A program made the translations under genes and the position numbers. Positions 53,043 through 63,955 of a DNA stretch of 64,000 nt are shown here, piece after piece. Location: positions 27,749-91,748 of the forward strand of contig NZ_MQUR01000019.1 in the NCBI RefSeq assembly GCF_001953875.1, in the 5' to 3' direction. Below the pieces are notes generated by a model, which worked only from the letters and a program-made list of their open reading frames with translations, did not search any database and was not told where the DNA came from. Origin of the DNA: Streptomyces amritsarensis (lineage in GTDB: Bacteria > Actinomycetota > Actinomycetes > Streptomycetales > Streptomycetaceae). Positions within the stretch are counted from its first letter, which is position 1; each line of letters begins with the position of its first letter.

Positions 53043-53654
53043 CTATACCCAACCTCGCTCCCGTGCGAGACGCACTGCCGTGTGCCGGTTCTCGGCGCCG
53101 AGCTTCGTGGCCGCCGAGGATAGGTAGTTGCGGACGGTTCCCTGGGAGAGCGAGGCCCGCTCCGCGATCTCCGCGATCGGCGCCCCGTCCCCCGCCAGCT
53201 CCAGCACTTCGGCCTCCCGGACGGTCAGCGGGGAGTCCCCGGCGCTGATCGCGTCGGCCGCCAACTCCGGGTCCACGTAACGGCCTCCGGCGTGCACGGT
53301 CCGGATCAGCTCGGCCAGCCGCTGCGCCGAGACCGTCTTCGGGGCGAAGGCCCGCACCCCCGCGGCCAGGGCGCGCTTGAGGTGGCCGGGGCGGCCGTGA
53401 CTGGTCACGATCATCGTCCGGCAGCCGGGGAGTTCGGCCCGCAGGGATGTGGCGACACTCACACCGTCCGCCCCCGGCATCTGCAGGTCCAGCACCGCCA
53501 CGTCCGGCCGGTGCGCCCGCGCCATCGCCAGGGCCTCGGGGCCGGACGCCGCCTCGGCGACGACCAGCAGGTCGTCCTCCAGTGCCAGGAGCGCGGCCAG
53601 CGCCCCGCGGATCAAGTGCTCGTCGTCGGCGAGCAGTACGCGTACGGGGCTCAC
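53043..53654 (-). CDS. NarL/FixJ-family response regulator
   Basis: A 203-residue protein. Receiver with DDE (10-12), phospho-acceptor Asp56 (VAVLDLQMPGADG), Ser/Thr (IVTSHG) and Lys (FAPKTVSA). LuxR-type HTH at the C-terminus (PLTVREAEVLELAGDGAPIAEIAERASLSQGTVRNYL). GTG start overlaps the kinase stop (GTGA). The last gene of an ABC-ABC-HK-RR operon, likely activating the ABC genes; the classic DesK/DesR-like arrangement. Confidence 0.92.
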   Translation of the reverse strand: MSPVRVLLADDEHLIRGALAALLALEDDLLVVAEAASGPEALAMARAHRPDVAVLDLQMPGADGVSVATSLRAELPGCRTMIVTSHGRPGHLKRALAAGVRAFAPKTVSAQRLAELIRTVHAGGRYVDPELAADAISAGDSPLTVREAEVLELAGDGAPIAEIAERASLSQGTVRNYLSSAATKLGAENRHTAVRLARERGWV

Positions 53655-54889
53655 GCCCGCACCTCCAGTCCCTCGAGCCGTCCGCCCGGTATCTGCGCGC
53701 GGAGCCGGAACCGGCCGTCGCCGACCAGCCCCGCCTCCAGCGTCCCTTCCAGCACGGCGAGCCGTTCCCGCAGCCCGGCCAGTCCCGAGCCGGGCGGCCC
53801 GGCAGGGGCCGCCGGCGCGCCGTCGTTCTCCACCACCAGCGTCACGGGGCCGCTCTCCGGAGCCGTCAGCCGGATCCGGCAGCGCTGGGCGTCCCCGTGC
53901 CGCAGCACGTTCGTCGTGGCCTCGCGGACCACCCAGCCGAGCGCCGACTGGACCTCGGAGGGCAGCTCCCGGTCCGGCCGGAAGTCGACCCGGCAGTCCA
54001 TTCCGGCGGCGCTGAGCACCCCGCGCGCGCCTTCCAGCTCGACCGCGAGGTCCGCCTCCCGGTAGCCGCGCACCACGTCCCGCACCTCCCGCTGGGACTC
54101 CCGGGCGATCCGCTGGACCTCGATCATCTGCTCGACCGCCTCGGGGCGTTCGCGCCGGGCCAGCTGGACGGCCAGCTCGCTCTTGAGGGCGATCACGGCC
54201 AGGTTGCGGCCCATCACGTCGTGCAGGTCGCGGCCGAAGCGCAGCCGTTCCTCGGCCACCGCCAGCCGTGCCTGGACCTCGCGGGAGCGGTCCAGCTCGT
54301 AGACGGTCCTCAGCAGCCAGCCCGAGAACCCGCAGGTGGCGCCGAAGAACAGGCCTCCCAGCAGCACGCCGACGGCGTACCCGAGCGCCTTCCCCGCCGG
54401 CATCCCGAGGCCCAGGGCGGCCAGCCCGGTGGCGACGGCGGCCGCCGCCGCGACGTACCACGTCCGCCGGACCGACTTCAGGCACAGGACGAGCGATCCG
54501 GAGGTGAACCAGGCCAGCCCCGCCACCATGGTCGGTGCCACGGTGGCCTCGGACCCCCCGGTGGTGCGCAGGGTGAGGACGGCCAGGATGCACGCCGCCG
54601 TCACCAGGGCGGTGGCCACCGCGAGCCGGGTGGGGCGTTCGCGGCGCCCCACCACCCAGTGCAGCGCCCGTGAGGTGAGCACCCCGCACAGGACCGCGTG
54701 CGCGCACATCATCAGGAAGAGCGAGAGGGGCACCACGAACGAGGTCCGCTCGGCGGCCGCGGCGGCCAGCGGGGTCAGCCCGAAGGAGATGATCTCCAGG
54801 AACGCGAAGAGGTAGAACGACCCCCTGGTGTACAGCTCGACCTTCCCCGCGGTGCTGCGGTCCTTCCACCACCCGGTCAGCTTCGACAC
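53651..54889 (-). CDS. DesK-type (HisKA_3) sensor histidine kinase
   Basis: A 412-residue kinase with about six membrane helices and no large extracellular domain. The DHp motif is RFGRDLHDVMGRNLAVIALKSELA (the His followed by Asp, typical of HisKA_3). The ATPase domain has VVREATTNVLRHGDA (N-box), VVENDGAP and GSGLAGLRERL. It probably senses the membrane itself or transport by the adjacent ABC exporter. ATG start, 21 nt after the permease stop. Confidence 0.92.
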   Translation of the reverse strand: MSKLTGWWKDRSTAGKVELYTRGSFYLFAFLEIISFGLTPLAAAAAERTSFVVPLSLFLMMCAHAVLCGVLTSRALHWVVGRRERPTRLAVATALVTAACILAVLTLRTTGGSEATVAPTMVAGLAWFTSGSLVLCLKSVRRTWYVAAAAAVATGLAALGLGMPAGKALGYAVGVLLGGLFFGATCGFSGWLLRTVYELDRSREVQARLAVAEERLRFGRDLHDVMGRNLAVIALKSELAVQLARRERPEAVEQMIEVQRIARESQREVRDVVRGYREADLAVELEGARGVLSAAGMDCRVDFRPDRELPSEVQSALGWVVREATTNVLRHGDAQRCRIRLTAPESGPVTLVVENDGAPAAPAGPPGSGLAGLRERLAVLEGTLEAGLVGDGRFRLRAQIPGGRLEGLEVRA

Positions 54890-54910
54890 GGCCCTGTCCC
54901 CCGACTCGTC

Positions 54911-55675
54911 CTAGCGCCGCGGTTCCCAGCGGAACCACCGCTGGACAGCAAACACGCTGATCACGATCCAGGCCAGCGCGTTCAACCCGGCGCCCAGCAG
55001 GTCCGCGCCCTCGGCGCCGCCGCTCCAGCCGGCCCGTACGAGGGTCATCACCCCGCTCAGCGGCAGCAGTTCGCAGAGCGAGGCCGCGAGGTCGGGCAGC
55101 GAGTCCGTCGGCGCGAACAGCCCGGAGCCGAGCACGGTCGCCAGGAACAGCGGCAGCGTGGTGAGGCCGGCCGTCTCCACGGTGCGGGTGAAGGAGCTGG
55201 TCACCGCGGACAGCGCGGCGAGCAGGAGGAGGCCGGCCAGGACGGCCGCCGCGAGGAGCAGCGGGTTCTGCGGCATGCGCACGTCCAGGGCGAGCGCCCC
55301 GGCGACCGCGAGGACGGCGATCTGGCCGAGGGCCAGGCAGGCGGCGGGCAGCGCCGTCCCGGCCAGGATCTCCAGGTCCCGGGCCTCACCGGTGCGCAGC
55401 CGCTTGAGGACGAGTTCCTCGCGCCGGGCGACGTAGGCGGAGACCAGGTTCATGTGGACGACGAGGAGCAGCACCATCCCGATCCCGCCGGTCAGGGTGG
55501 CCTCGCCGACGGCCGCGGCTCCTTCGACGCCGCTGAGGGAGGAGCGCAGGACGAACACCATCAGCAGCGGCATCATGAGCGCGACGCCGAGTGCGGCCCG
55601 GTTGCGCACCAGCAGGGTGAGCTCGAAGCGGCCGAGCGCGGTGATCCGGCGGGCGTTCGGGGTGAGGGTGGTCAT
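54911..55675 (-). CDS. ABC-2 type transporter permease
   Basis: A 254-residue six-helix ABC-2 permease (FELTLLVRNRAALGVALMMPLLMVFVL, then LVVHMNLVSAYVARREELVLKRLRTGEA, the ABC-2 coupling-helix signature). Start overlaps the ATPase stop (ATGA). Probably exports an antimicrobial or lipid-like compound with the ATPase upstream. Confidence 0.92.
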   Translation of the reverse strand: MTTLTPNARRITALGRFELTLLVRNRAALGVALMMPLLMVFVLRSSLSGVEGAAAVGEATLTGGIGMVLLLVVHMNLVSAYVARREELVLKRLRTGEARDLEILAGTALPAACLALGQIAVLAVAGALALDVRMPQNPLLLAAAVLAGLLLLAALSAVTSSFTRTVETAGLTTLPLFLATVLGSGLFAPTDSLPDLAASLCELLPLSGVMTLVRAGWSGGAEGADLLGAGLNALAWIVISVFAVQRWFRWEPRR

Positions 55676-56619
55676 CGGGTCCCCGCCATCGTGTCGTCGT
55701 CGGTGCGGCCGCCGGCGCTCCGGCGGTTCTGGGCGATCTCCAGGAAGGCCTCCTCCAGGGAGGCGGACCGGGCGTCGAGCCCGCTCAGTTCCACGCCGCT
55801 CTCCCGGGCCCAGCCGAGCAGTTCGCCCAGGTCCTGCTGGAGGCGTGCGGTGCGGATCTCCACGCGCTGCCCGAAGGCGGCGGCCCGCAGTCCCAGCGGG
55901 AGCCGGGCCGCGGGCACCCCGGCGGGCAGGGTGAAGCGGATGCGGGCCGGCCGGGTGGCGGTCACCTCGGCCGGAGTGCCGCAGAGCACCAGCTCGCCCT
56001 CGTGGAGGATCGCGAGCCGGTCGGCGAGTTCCTCGGCCTCTTCCAGGTAGTGCGTGGTCAGCAGCACCGTGGTGCCCTGCCCGCGCAGTTCGCGCACCAG
56101 GGCCCAGGTGTCCCGGCGCCCTTCGGGGTCCATGCCGGTGGTGGGCTCGTCGAGGAAGAGCACCTCGGGCCGGCCGAGCAGGGCCAGCGCCAGGTCCAGG
56201 CGCCGCCGCTCGCCGCCGGACAGCTGTTTCACGCGTACGGAGGACCGCGCGGCCAGGCCGACCAGCTCCAGCACCTCGGCCGCCGGGCAGGCGCCGGTGG
56301 TGACCCCGCCCCACATCCGCACCGTCTCGGTGACGGACAGGTCCGAGGGGAAGCCGCCTTCCTGGAGCATGACCCCGGTGCGCGGCCGGACCTCGGCCCG
56401 CCGGGTGAGGGGGTCGAGGCCGAAGACGCGGACCTGGCCGCCGCTCGGGGCGGCCAGTCCCTCCAGCAGCTCGACGGTGGAGGTCTTGCCTGCGCCGTTG
56501 GTGCCGAGCAGGGCGAAGATCTCGCCGCGCGCCACGGAGAGGGAGATGCCGCGTACGGCCTCGAATCCTCCGGTGTAGCCGCGGCGCAGGTCCCGGGCTT
56601 CGATCACGGTGTCCGTCAT
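55672..56619 (-). CDS. ABC transporter ATP-binding protein (DrrA-like)
   Basis: A 315-residue ATPase. Walker A GTNGAGKT, Q-loop VMLQEGGFP, signature LSGGERRRLDLALALLG, Walker B VLFLDEPTTGMD, H-loop TTHYLEEAEELADR. A roughly 85-residue C-terminal extension is typical of drug-resistance DrrA-type exporters. First gene of the operon. It lies beside two tRNA-Gly genes that read the same way. Confidence 0.93.
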   Translation of the reverse strand: MTDTVIEARDLRRGYTGGFEAVRGISLSVARGEIFALLGTNGAGKTSTVELLEGLAAPSGGQVRVFGLDPLTRRAEVRPRTGVMLQEGGFPSDLSVTETVRMWGGVTTGACPAAEVLELVGLAARSSVRVKQLSGGERRRLDLALALLGRPEVLFLDEPTTGMDPEGRRDTWALVRELRGQGTTVLLTTHYLEEAEELADRLAILHEGELVLCGTPAEVTATRPARIRFTLPAGVPAARLPLGLRAAAFGQRVEIRTARLQQDLGELLGWARESGVELSGLDARSASLEEAFLEIAQNRRSAGGRTDDDTMAGTR

Positions 56620-56721
56620 GGCTCAAGCGTCGCTGCGGCCGGAGCGGGTCGGCAGTGCGCGCTGTCATGGCCGCGGATGACATTTGTCAGAGGGCCCCGG
56701 CGACGGGGGCGGACGGAATAC

Positions 56722-56758
56722 GCAGAAGGCCCCGATCGCAATGATCGGGGCCTTCTGC
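56722..56758 (-). terminator. Terminator of the tRNA-Gly pair
   Basis: A perfect 16-bp stem GCAGAAGGCCCCGATC and complement, 5-nt loop, 7 nt beyond the tRNA-Gly(GCC) 3' end. Confidence 0.88.
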
Positions 56759-56764
56759 TTACAG

Positions 56765-56837
<73 letters not shown>

Positions 56838-56909
56838 AAGCAGTGCACTGCCGGAGCAGTACGTGCATCACTCTACCCGATCCACCGGAGTGGTCGGAAA
56901 GTCATGCAG

Positions 56910-56981
56910 AGCGGGTGACAGGAATCGCACACTGCGCCTTCCCTCTGGAAGAGGGATGTTCTGCTACTGAACTACACCCGC
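56910..56981 (-). tRNA. tRNA-Gly (TCC)
   Basis: 72 nt. Acceptor GCGGGTG/CACCCGC, anticodon stem TCCCT/AGGGA with loop CTTCCAG (anticodon TCC), discriminator T. It lies 72 nt upstream of tRNA-Gly(GCC) copy 2; probably one transcript. Confidence 0.94.
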
Positions 56982-57069
56982 ACGACCTCGGAGGCTCTGA
57001 CCTGCGGCCTCGCCCCTCGGCGTGATCCACACCTTAGCCGAAGGGAGGGGGTGGATGGCAAATCGGCCC

Positions 57070-57387
57070 TCAGTGGGCCGCGTTGTAGGCCTCGTAGATC
57101 TTCTTCGGGATGCGGCCCCGCGGCGGCACGTCGTGCTGGTGGGACCGGGCCCACGCCCGGACGACCGCCGGATCGGGGGCGACCGAGGTGTGCTTGAAGG
57201 TCTTCCCGGAGCGCGACTGGCGGCGGCCGGCGGCGACGAAGGGCGCGAGGCCCTTCCGCAGTTTCTTTGCGTTGGCCGCATTGAGGTCGATCTCGTACGA
57301 CTTACCGTCCAGGGCGAACATGACCGTTTCCGTCGCTTCTCCCCCGTCGATGTCGTCGGAGAGCGTCACCACTACGCGCTGCGCCAC
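57070..57387 (-). CDS. Lsr2-family nucleoid protein (LsrL-like paralogue)
   Basis: A 105-residue H-NS-like silencer of AT-rich DNA. N-terminal dimerisation domain (RVVVTLSDDIDGGEATETVMFALDGKSYEIDL) and C-terminal DNA-binding domain with the minor-groove hook RGRIP at 89-93, preceded by VRAWARSHQHDVPP. In S. coelicolor a second Lsr2 (LsrL) is encoded beside purSQL, so by synteny this is that paralogue, not the principal Lsr2. Monocistronic, divergent from purS. Confidence 0.92.
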   Translation of the reverse strand: MAQRVVVTLSDDIDGGEATETVMFALDGKSYEIDLNAANAKKLRKGLAPFVAAGRRQSRSGKTFKHTSVAPDPAVVRAWARSHQHDVPPRGRIPKKIYEAYNAAH

Positions 57388-57714
57388 GGATATCGGTCCC
57401 TTCGTGCGACGCCGCCACCTGCATGACGTGCGGCGATGTCGCCTGTTCGGATGTTTTGGGGCAATGCAACTTTCGACCGGAATCCCGGTTGATTCCTTTG
57501 TACCTCGATTCCCATTGCATTGCGAAGCTCAGTTAATTCCCTCCGCGTGTCCCGCCGCAATGCCGGGTACGTGGTTTTCCTGGGGATTTTGCGAAGCGTT
57601 GGTGAAGCCGAAACGGCGCGGTGATCACGGCCGTCGGATATCTACCCGCGTAGAAATTTTGGCCGGGTACGCTGAGGGAACCGCCTTGCACCAACCACCT
57701 CATCGGGAGTGCCA
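57388..57714. other. 327-nt AT-richer promoter region between lsrL-like gene and purS
   Basis: No coding sequence. Visibly less GC-rich than flanks (runs such as GATGTTTTGG, TAGAAATTTTGG), fitting an Lsr2-type silenced or autoregulated region. It should hold divergent promoters for the lsr2 paralogue and purSQL. No riboswitch fold recognised. Confidence 0.6.
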
Positions 57715-57960
57715 GTGGCACGCGTCGTAGTCGACGTCATGCTCAAGCCGGAGATCCTCGACCCCCAGGGCCAGGCGGTGCAGCGTGCACTGCCGCGCCT
57801 GGGCTTCGAGGGCATCGCCGACGTCCGTCAGGGGAAGCGCTTCGAACTGGAAGTGGAGGGACCGGTCGACCAGGCCGCCCTCGACCGCATCCACAAGATG
57901 GCCGAAACGTTCCTCGCCAACACCGTCATCGAAGACTTCACCGTGAAGGTCGAGGCCTGA
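57715..57960 (+). CDS. purS: Phosphoribosylformylglycinamidine synthase subunit PurS
   Basis: An 81-residue small subunit of FGAM synthase, which tethers PurQ to PurL for ammonia transfer. [21 protein letters not shown] and [14 protein letters not shown] match the family. GTG 57715 with GGGAG 5 nt upstream; a longer start at 57709 would overlap that site. Leads the purSQL operon (2-nt gap to purQ). Confidence 0.95.
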   Translation: MARVVVDVMLKPEILDPQGQAVQRALPRLGFEGIADVRQGKRFELEVEGPVDQAALDRIHKMAETFLANTVIEDFTVKVEA

Positions 57961-57962
57961 CG

Positions 57963-58639
57963 GTGACCACTCGCATCGGAGTCGTCACGTTCCCCGGAAC
58001 GCTCGACGACCGTGACTCGCTGCGCGCCGTCCGCCTCGCCGGGGCCGAGCCGGTCTCGCTCTGGCACCGCGACAAGGACCTGCACCAGGTCGACGCGGTC
58101 GTCCTCGCGGGCGGCTTCTCCTACGGGGACTACCTGCGCGCCGGGGCCATCTCCCGCTTCTCGCCGGTGATGGAGACCATCACCGAGCAGGCCAGGGCCG
58201 GCATGCCGGTCCTCGGCATCTGCAACGGCTTCCAGGTCCTCACCGAGGCCCACCTGCTGCCGGGGGCGATGCTCCGCAACAACCACCTGCACTTCATCTG
58301 CCGCGACCAGAAGCTGCGGGTGGAGAACGCGGGGACCTCGTGGACCGGCGACTACACCGCCGGCCAGGAGATCTCCGTACCGCTCAAGAACATGGACGGC
58401 CGGTACGTCGCCGACGAGCGCACGCTCGACGAACTGGAGGCCGAGGGCCGAGTGGCCTTCCGGTACCTGGACGTGAACCCGAACGGGTCGCTCCGCGACA
58501 TCGCCGGCATCACCAACGCCGAGGGCAACGTCGTCGGCCTGATGCCGCACCCCGAGCACGCGGTCGAGCCGCTGATCGGGACCGGCGGCACCGACGGCCT
58601 CCCGTTCTTCACGTCGGTCCTGAAGAAGCTGGTCAGCGC

Positions 58640-58643
<4 letters not shown>
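57963..58643 (+). CDS. purQ: Phosphoribosylformylglycinamidine synthase subunit PurQ (glutaminase)
   Basis: A 226-residue class I glutamine amidotransferase. Nucleophile Cys in GICNGFQ, preceded by [14 protein letters not shown], with HPEHAVE supplying catalytic His and Glu at the C-terminus. It feeds ammonia to PurL. GTG start. ATGA overlap with purL. Confidence 0.97.
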
Positions 58644-60889
<2,246 letters not shown>

Positions 60890-60905
60890 TCGACGCCAGA
60901 CAACA

Positions 60906-60946
60906 GGGCCGGGCCCCGTACGGATTTTCCGTGCGGGGCCCGGCCC
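60906..60946 (+). terminator. Terminator after purSQL
   Basis: A 19-bp near-perfect stem (starts GGGCCGGGCCCCGTACGGA) with TTT loop, 16 nt after the purL stop. Confidence 0.9.
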
Positions 60947-61026
60947 CGTCACCGCTCGAGAGGCCGTTGCGATTCCGTGGCACGAGCGCCGTATCCGCAC
61001 CCACGAGGGCTCCGCATACTGACCGC

Positions 61027-62292
61027 GTGAGCATCGTCAAGCACCTGCCGGACGCCGCGATACCCGACGGCGGCGCCCCTCACTGGCACGTCAAGGACGC
61101 CCAGCGCTGGCTCGACGCAGGCGTTGCGGCCGTCTTCGCCCCGATCGCCGTCGGCTGGATCCTCGCGCCGCTGGTGGTCCTCGCGATCGTCCTCGTCGCC
61201 TGGAACGACCCCGGTACCCCGGCACACGGCACCACCTGGGCCGGATACGCCCCGGCCGTCCTCCTGGTGTCCCTCCCCGCCTGGTACCGGTTCCTGCCGG
61301 CCGCCACGCTCGTCTCCACGCCCGTGATCGCCGCGGACGCCGTGCGCAACCTGTACGCCCTCGATCCCGCCGACGGCCCCGGCCGGGTCGGCGGGGCGCT
61401 GATGCTGGTCCTGTGCGCCTGGGCGTTCGCCGGGTCCGCGCTGCGGATCCGCTCGCGCAGGCGCCGGCGGGAGCTGTTCCGCACCGCCGTCGGGGACGCC
61501 CGTGCGGCGATCCCCGAGCACCTGCCGAGCGGCCACCGCCGGCGCGGACGGGCGCTCGCCGCCGCCGGGGCGGGACTGTGCCTGGCCGGGGCCGCGCTGC
61601 TGGTGTGGGGGCTCGTACGCGACCTCGGCGCGGCTGCCGGGGAGCCGTACGACGCGATCGGCCAGCAGGTCCTGGCCATGGTGCTGCTCGCCCCCGGCGT
61701 CCCGCTGCTCGGCCGCGGCCTCACGGCGCGGCGCGCCGCCCGGCGGCTGCACGAGGGGCCCCAGCCGGTGATCCGCGTGGGCGTCCGCGAGCAGTGGCTC
61801 GGGAACTTCTGGCTGGTCGCCGACGCCGACACCACGACCGCCCCACCGCTGATCGCGTTCCGCGACCGCTTCGAGGACGGCTACCGCCACAGTGCCGAAA
61901 CGCTCCTCGGGGGCGCGGAGAGCCGGCTGCGGAGGGATCACCACGACATCGACCGGCACGCCGAGCCCTACGAGGCGCTTCTGTACGGGGTGCCCTGCGA
62001 GGGGTCCGAGGTGGTCCTGCGCTACGCCGTCTACCGGGGCGACAGCACGATCACGGACGCCGTCCGCGCGGTGCCCCTGCTGCCCTTCCGCCGGCACCGC
62101 CTGCGGTCGTGGCGGCCGGCCGGCACCTCATTCACCCTCAGGCGGCGGGCCCAGGAGGAGAAGCGCAAGCAGCGCGCGGCGCAGCGGTCCAGCGGCTCGG
62201 GCAGTTCCTGCGGCTCCTCCGGCGGCTGCGGATCCAGCTGCTCCAGCAGTTGCTCCAGCAGCTGCGGTGGCGGCTGCGGCGGCGGCGACTGA
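61027..62292 (+). CDS. Membrane protein with Cys/Ser/Gly-rich C-terminal tail
   Basis: A 421-residue protein. Four to six membrane helices up to about residue 250 (AVFAPIAVGWILAPLVVLAIVLVAW, LMLVLCAWAFAGSAL, AGAGLCLAGAALLVWGLV, LLAPGVPLLGRGL). A soluble domain of about 140 residues follows, then a 34-residue tail made only of Ser, Gly, Cys and Asp with seven cysteines (SSCGSSGGCGSSCSSSC and onwards). Such tails occur in TIGR04222-type actinobacterial membrane proteins, but I could not confirm that family. GTG start. 17 nt before the sterol-carrier gene. Confidence 0.75.
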   Translation: MSIVKHLPDAAIPDGGAPHWHVKDAQRWLDAGVAAVFAPIAVGWILAPLVVLAIVLVAWNDPGTPAHGTTWAGYAPAVLLVSLPAWYRFLPAATLVSTPVIAADAVRNLYALDPADGPGRVGGALMLVLCAWAFAGSALRIRSRRRRRELFRTAVGDARAAIPEHLPSGHRRRGRALAAAGAGLCLAGAALLVWGLVRDLGAAAGEPYDAIGQQVLAMVLLAPGVPLLGRGLTARRAARRLHEGPQPVIRVGVREQWLGNFWLVADADTTTAPPLIAFRDRFEDGYRHSAETLLGGAESRLRRDHHDIDRHAEPYEALLYGVPCEGSEVVLRYAVYRGDSTITDAVRAVPLLPFRRHRLRSWRPAGTSFTLRRRAQEEKRKQRAAQRSSGSGSSCGSSGGCGSSCSSSCSSSCGGGCGGGD

Positions 62293-62309
62293 TCGGGCAG
62301 ACTCCCGGC

Positions 62310-63092
62310 ATGGCACCCAGGACCCGCAAGTACGACGACGCCAGGATCAGAGCGGCCGTGACCGCACAGTTCGGTCATGTCGGACGAGCCGTACGGGAGT
62401 TGCGCCCCGAGCAGCTGGAACGTCCCAGCGGGCTCGGGGACTGGACCGTCGCCGACCTCGCCGCGCACGTCGCGTGGATCGCGGACTCGCTGGCCGCCGG
62501 CCTCGCCCGGCCGCCCGCCGCGGTCCCCGAGCTGACCGCGACCGAATGGCCCTTCGCCACCGCCTCCCTCGCCGGGAAGATCTCCGAGGCCGCCCGGGAG
62601 GCCCTCACCGGCGCCCCCCTGCCCGAGCTGTACGAGCGGGCGGCCGCAGCCATGGCCGAGGCGCTCGCGGCGAACCCCGGCGGGCGCGTCCTCCAGCTGT
62701 GGATCGGCGACATGACCCTGGCCGACTTCCTGGTCACCCGGACCGTGGAGCTGGTGGTCCACACCGACGACCTGAACCGGGCCGCCGGACTGGACATCCC
62801 GATCGAGCGGCAGGCACTGGCCGCCTGCACGCGGCTGCTCGCCGACTCCCTCGCCCTGAAGGCCCCGGGCGGTTCGGTCGAGGTGCGGATCCCGCCGTTC
62901 GCCGTGGTCCAGTGCATCGAGGGGCCGCGGCACACCCGCGGCACCCCGCCGAACGTCGTGGAGAGCGACCCGCTGACCTGGATCCGGCTCGCGACCGGCC
63001 GTACGGCATGGGCCGAGGCGCTGGACGCGGCGCTCGTGCGGGCCGGCGGTGAACGGGCCGACCTGTCGGCGCTGCTGCCGCTGATGAGCTGA
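62310..63092 (+). CDS. DinB/maleylpyruvate-isomerase-like protein with sterol-carrier-type domain
   Basis: A 260-residue protein. N-terminal mycothiol-dependent-isomerase-like four-helix bundle (SGLGDWTVADLAAHVAWIADSLAAGL; His in DLAAHVAW and VVHTDDLNRAAG as metal ligands). The C-terminal part (about 190-260; VEVRIPPFAVVQCIEGPRHTRGTPPNVVE, then LTWIRLATGRTAWAEAL) resembles the SCP2-like MDMPI C-terminal domain. Probably a thiol-dependent enzyme or binding protein; substrate unknown. ATG start. Tandem with the membrane protein upstream. Confidence 0.85.
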   Translation: MAPRTRKYDDARIRAAVTAQFGHVGRAVRELRPEQLERPSGLGDWTVADLAAHVAWIADSLAAGLARPPAAVPELTATEWPFATASLAGKISEAAREALTGAPLPELYERAAAAMAEALAANPGGRVLQLWIGDMTLADFLVTRTVELVVHTDDLNRAAGLDIPIERQALAACTRLLADSLALKAPGGSVEVRIPPFAVVQCIEGPRHTRGTPPNVVESDPLTWIRLATGRTAWAEALDAALVRAGGERADLSALLPLMS

Positions 63093-63145
63093 GCGGGGGC
63101 GCCGCCGTGGTGGAACCGACCGGAGATCCCGTCCGTCTCAGGGGC

Positions 63146-63955
63146 ATGCGAATCCTCCGGCACGTCACCGTCCCCGCGGGGCTGGCCCTCGTCCTCGCGC
63201 TGGCCGCGGCCGGCTGCGGCCGGGCCGAGGAGCACGGCGCGGGCGCGGTCCTCCCCGACCCCGTCGGCCGCTGGGCCGTCGAGTCCCTGACCACGGGCGG
63301 CCGCACCCTGCACGCCCCCGCGGCGGCCCGCCTCGACCTCGGCGAGAAGGAGGCCAAGGGCAACTACGGCTGCAACGGCTTCACCGCCGCCGTCTCCTTC
63401 GCCGGCACCTCCGCCGTGACCGTGACCCCGGGCGCCACGACCACCATGGCCTGCGCGGACATGGAGTTCGAGACGGCCTTCGCCAAGCTGTTCACCGGGC
63501 GGCTGACCATCGACCGGGGCCCCGACCGGCTCACCCTGAAGACCGCCGACGGGAGCACGATCGCCATGACCTCGGAGCCGGTGGTCCCGGACGCGCCGCT
63601 CACCGCGGTCGAGTGGACCGTGCAGTCCCTGGTCAGCGGCGGGTCGGTGTCCTCGCTGCCCGCCGGGGCAGCCGGCACGGCGCGGTTCACCATCGCCGCC
63701 GACCTGTCCGTGAGCGGGACCCTCGGCTGCAACCGGTTCAGCGCCCAGGTCACCCGCGACGGCGACAAGCTCACCTTCGGGCCGCTCACCACCACGCGGA
63801 TGGCGTGCGACGGCCCGGCGGGCGAGGTCGAGGCGAAGCTGACCGCGCTGTTCGCGAGCGGCCCGCTCCTCACCCGGATCGAGGGCCGCCTGCTGACCCT
63901 CACCGCCGCGGACGGCGACGGCCTGATCGCCGAGGCGGCGTCCGTCGTCGAATAG
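63146..63955 (+). CDS. META-domain lipoprotein
   Basis: A 269-residue lipoprotein. Signal peptide with lipobox AAGC (ALVLALAAAGC). Two tandem META (HslJ-like) domains, about 45-150 and 155-265, each with the hallmark gCNxFxa (YGCNGFTAAV and LGCNRFSAQV) and a downstream MAC (TTTMACADME, TTRMACDGPA). Outer-surface stress-type protein; function unknown. ATG 63146 is chosen for the signal peptide; GTG 63107 would add 13 residues. Complete, 45 nt from the window edge. Confidence 0.88.
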   Translation: MRILRHVTVPAGLALVLALAAAGCGRAEEHGAGAVLPDPVGRWAVESLTTGGRTLHAPAAARLDLGEKEAKGNYGCNGFTAAVSFAGTSAVTVTPGATTTMACADMEFETAFAKLFTGRLTIDRGPDRLTLKTADGSTIAMTSEPVVPDAPLTAVEWTVQSLVSGGSVSSLPAGAAGTARFTIAADLSVSGTLGCNRFSAQVTRDGDKLTFGPLTTTRMACDGPAGEVEAKLTALFASGPLLTRIEGRLLTLTAADGDGLIAEAASVVE

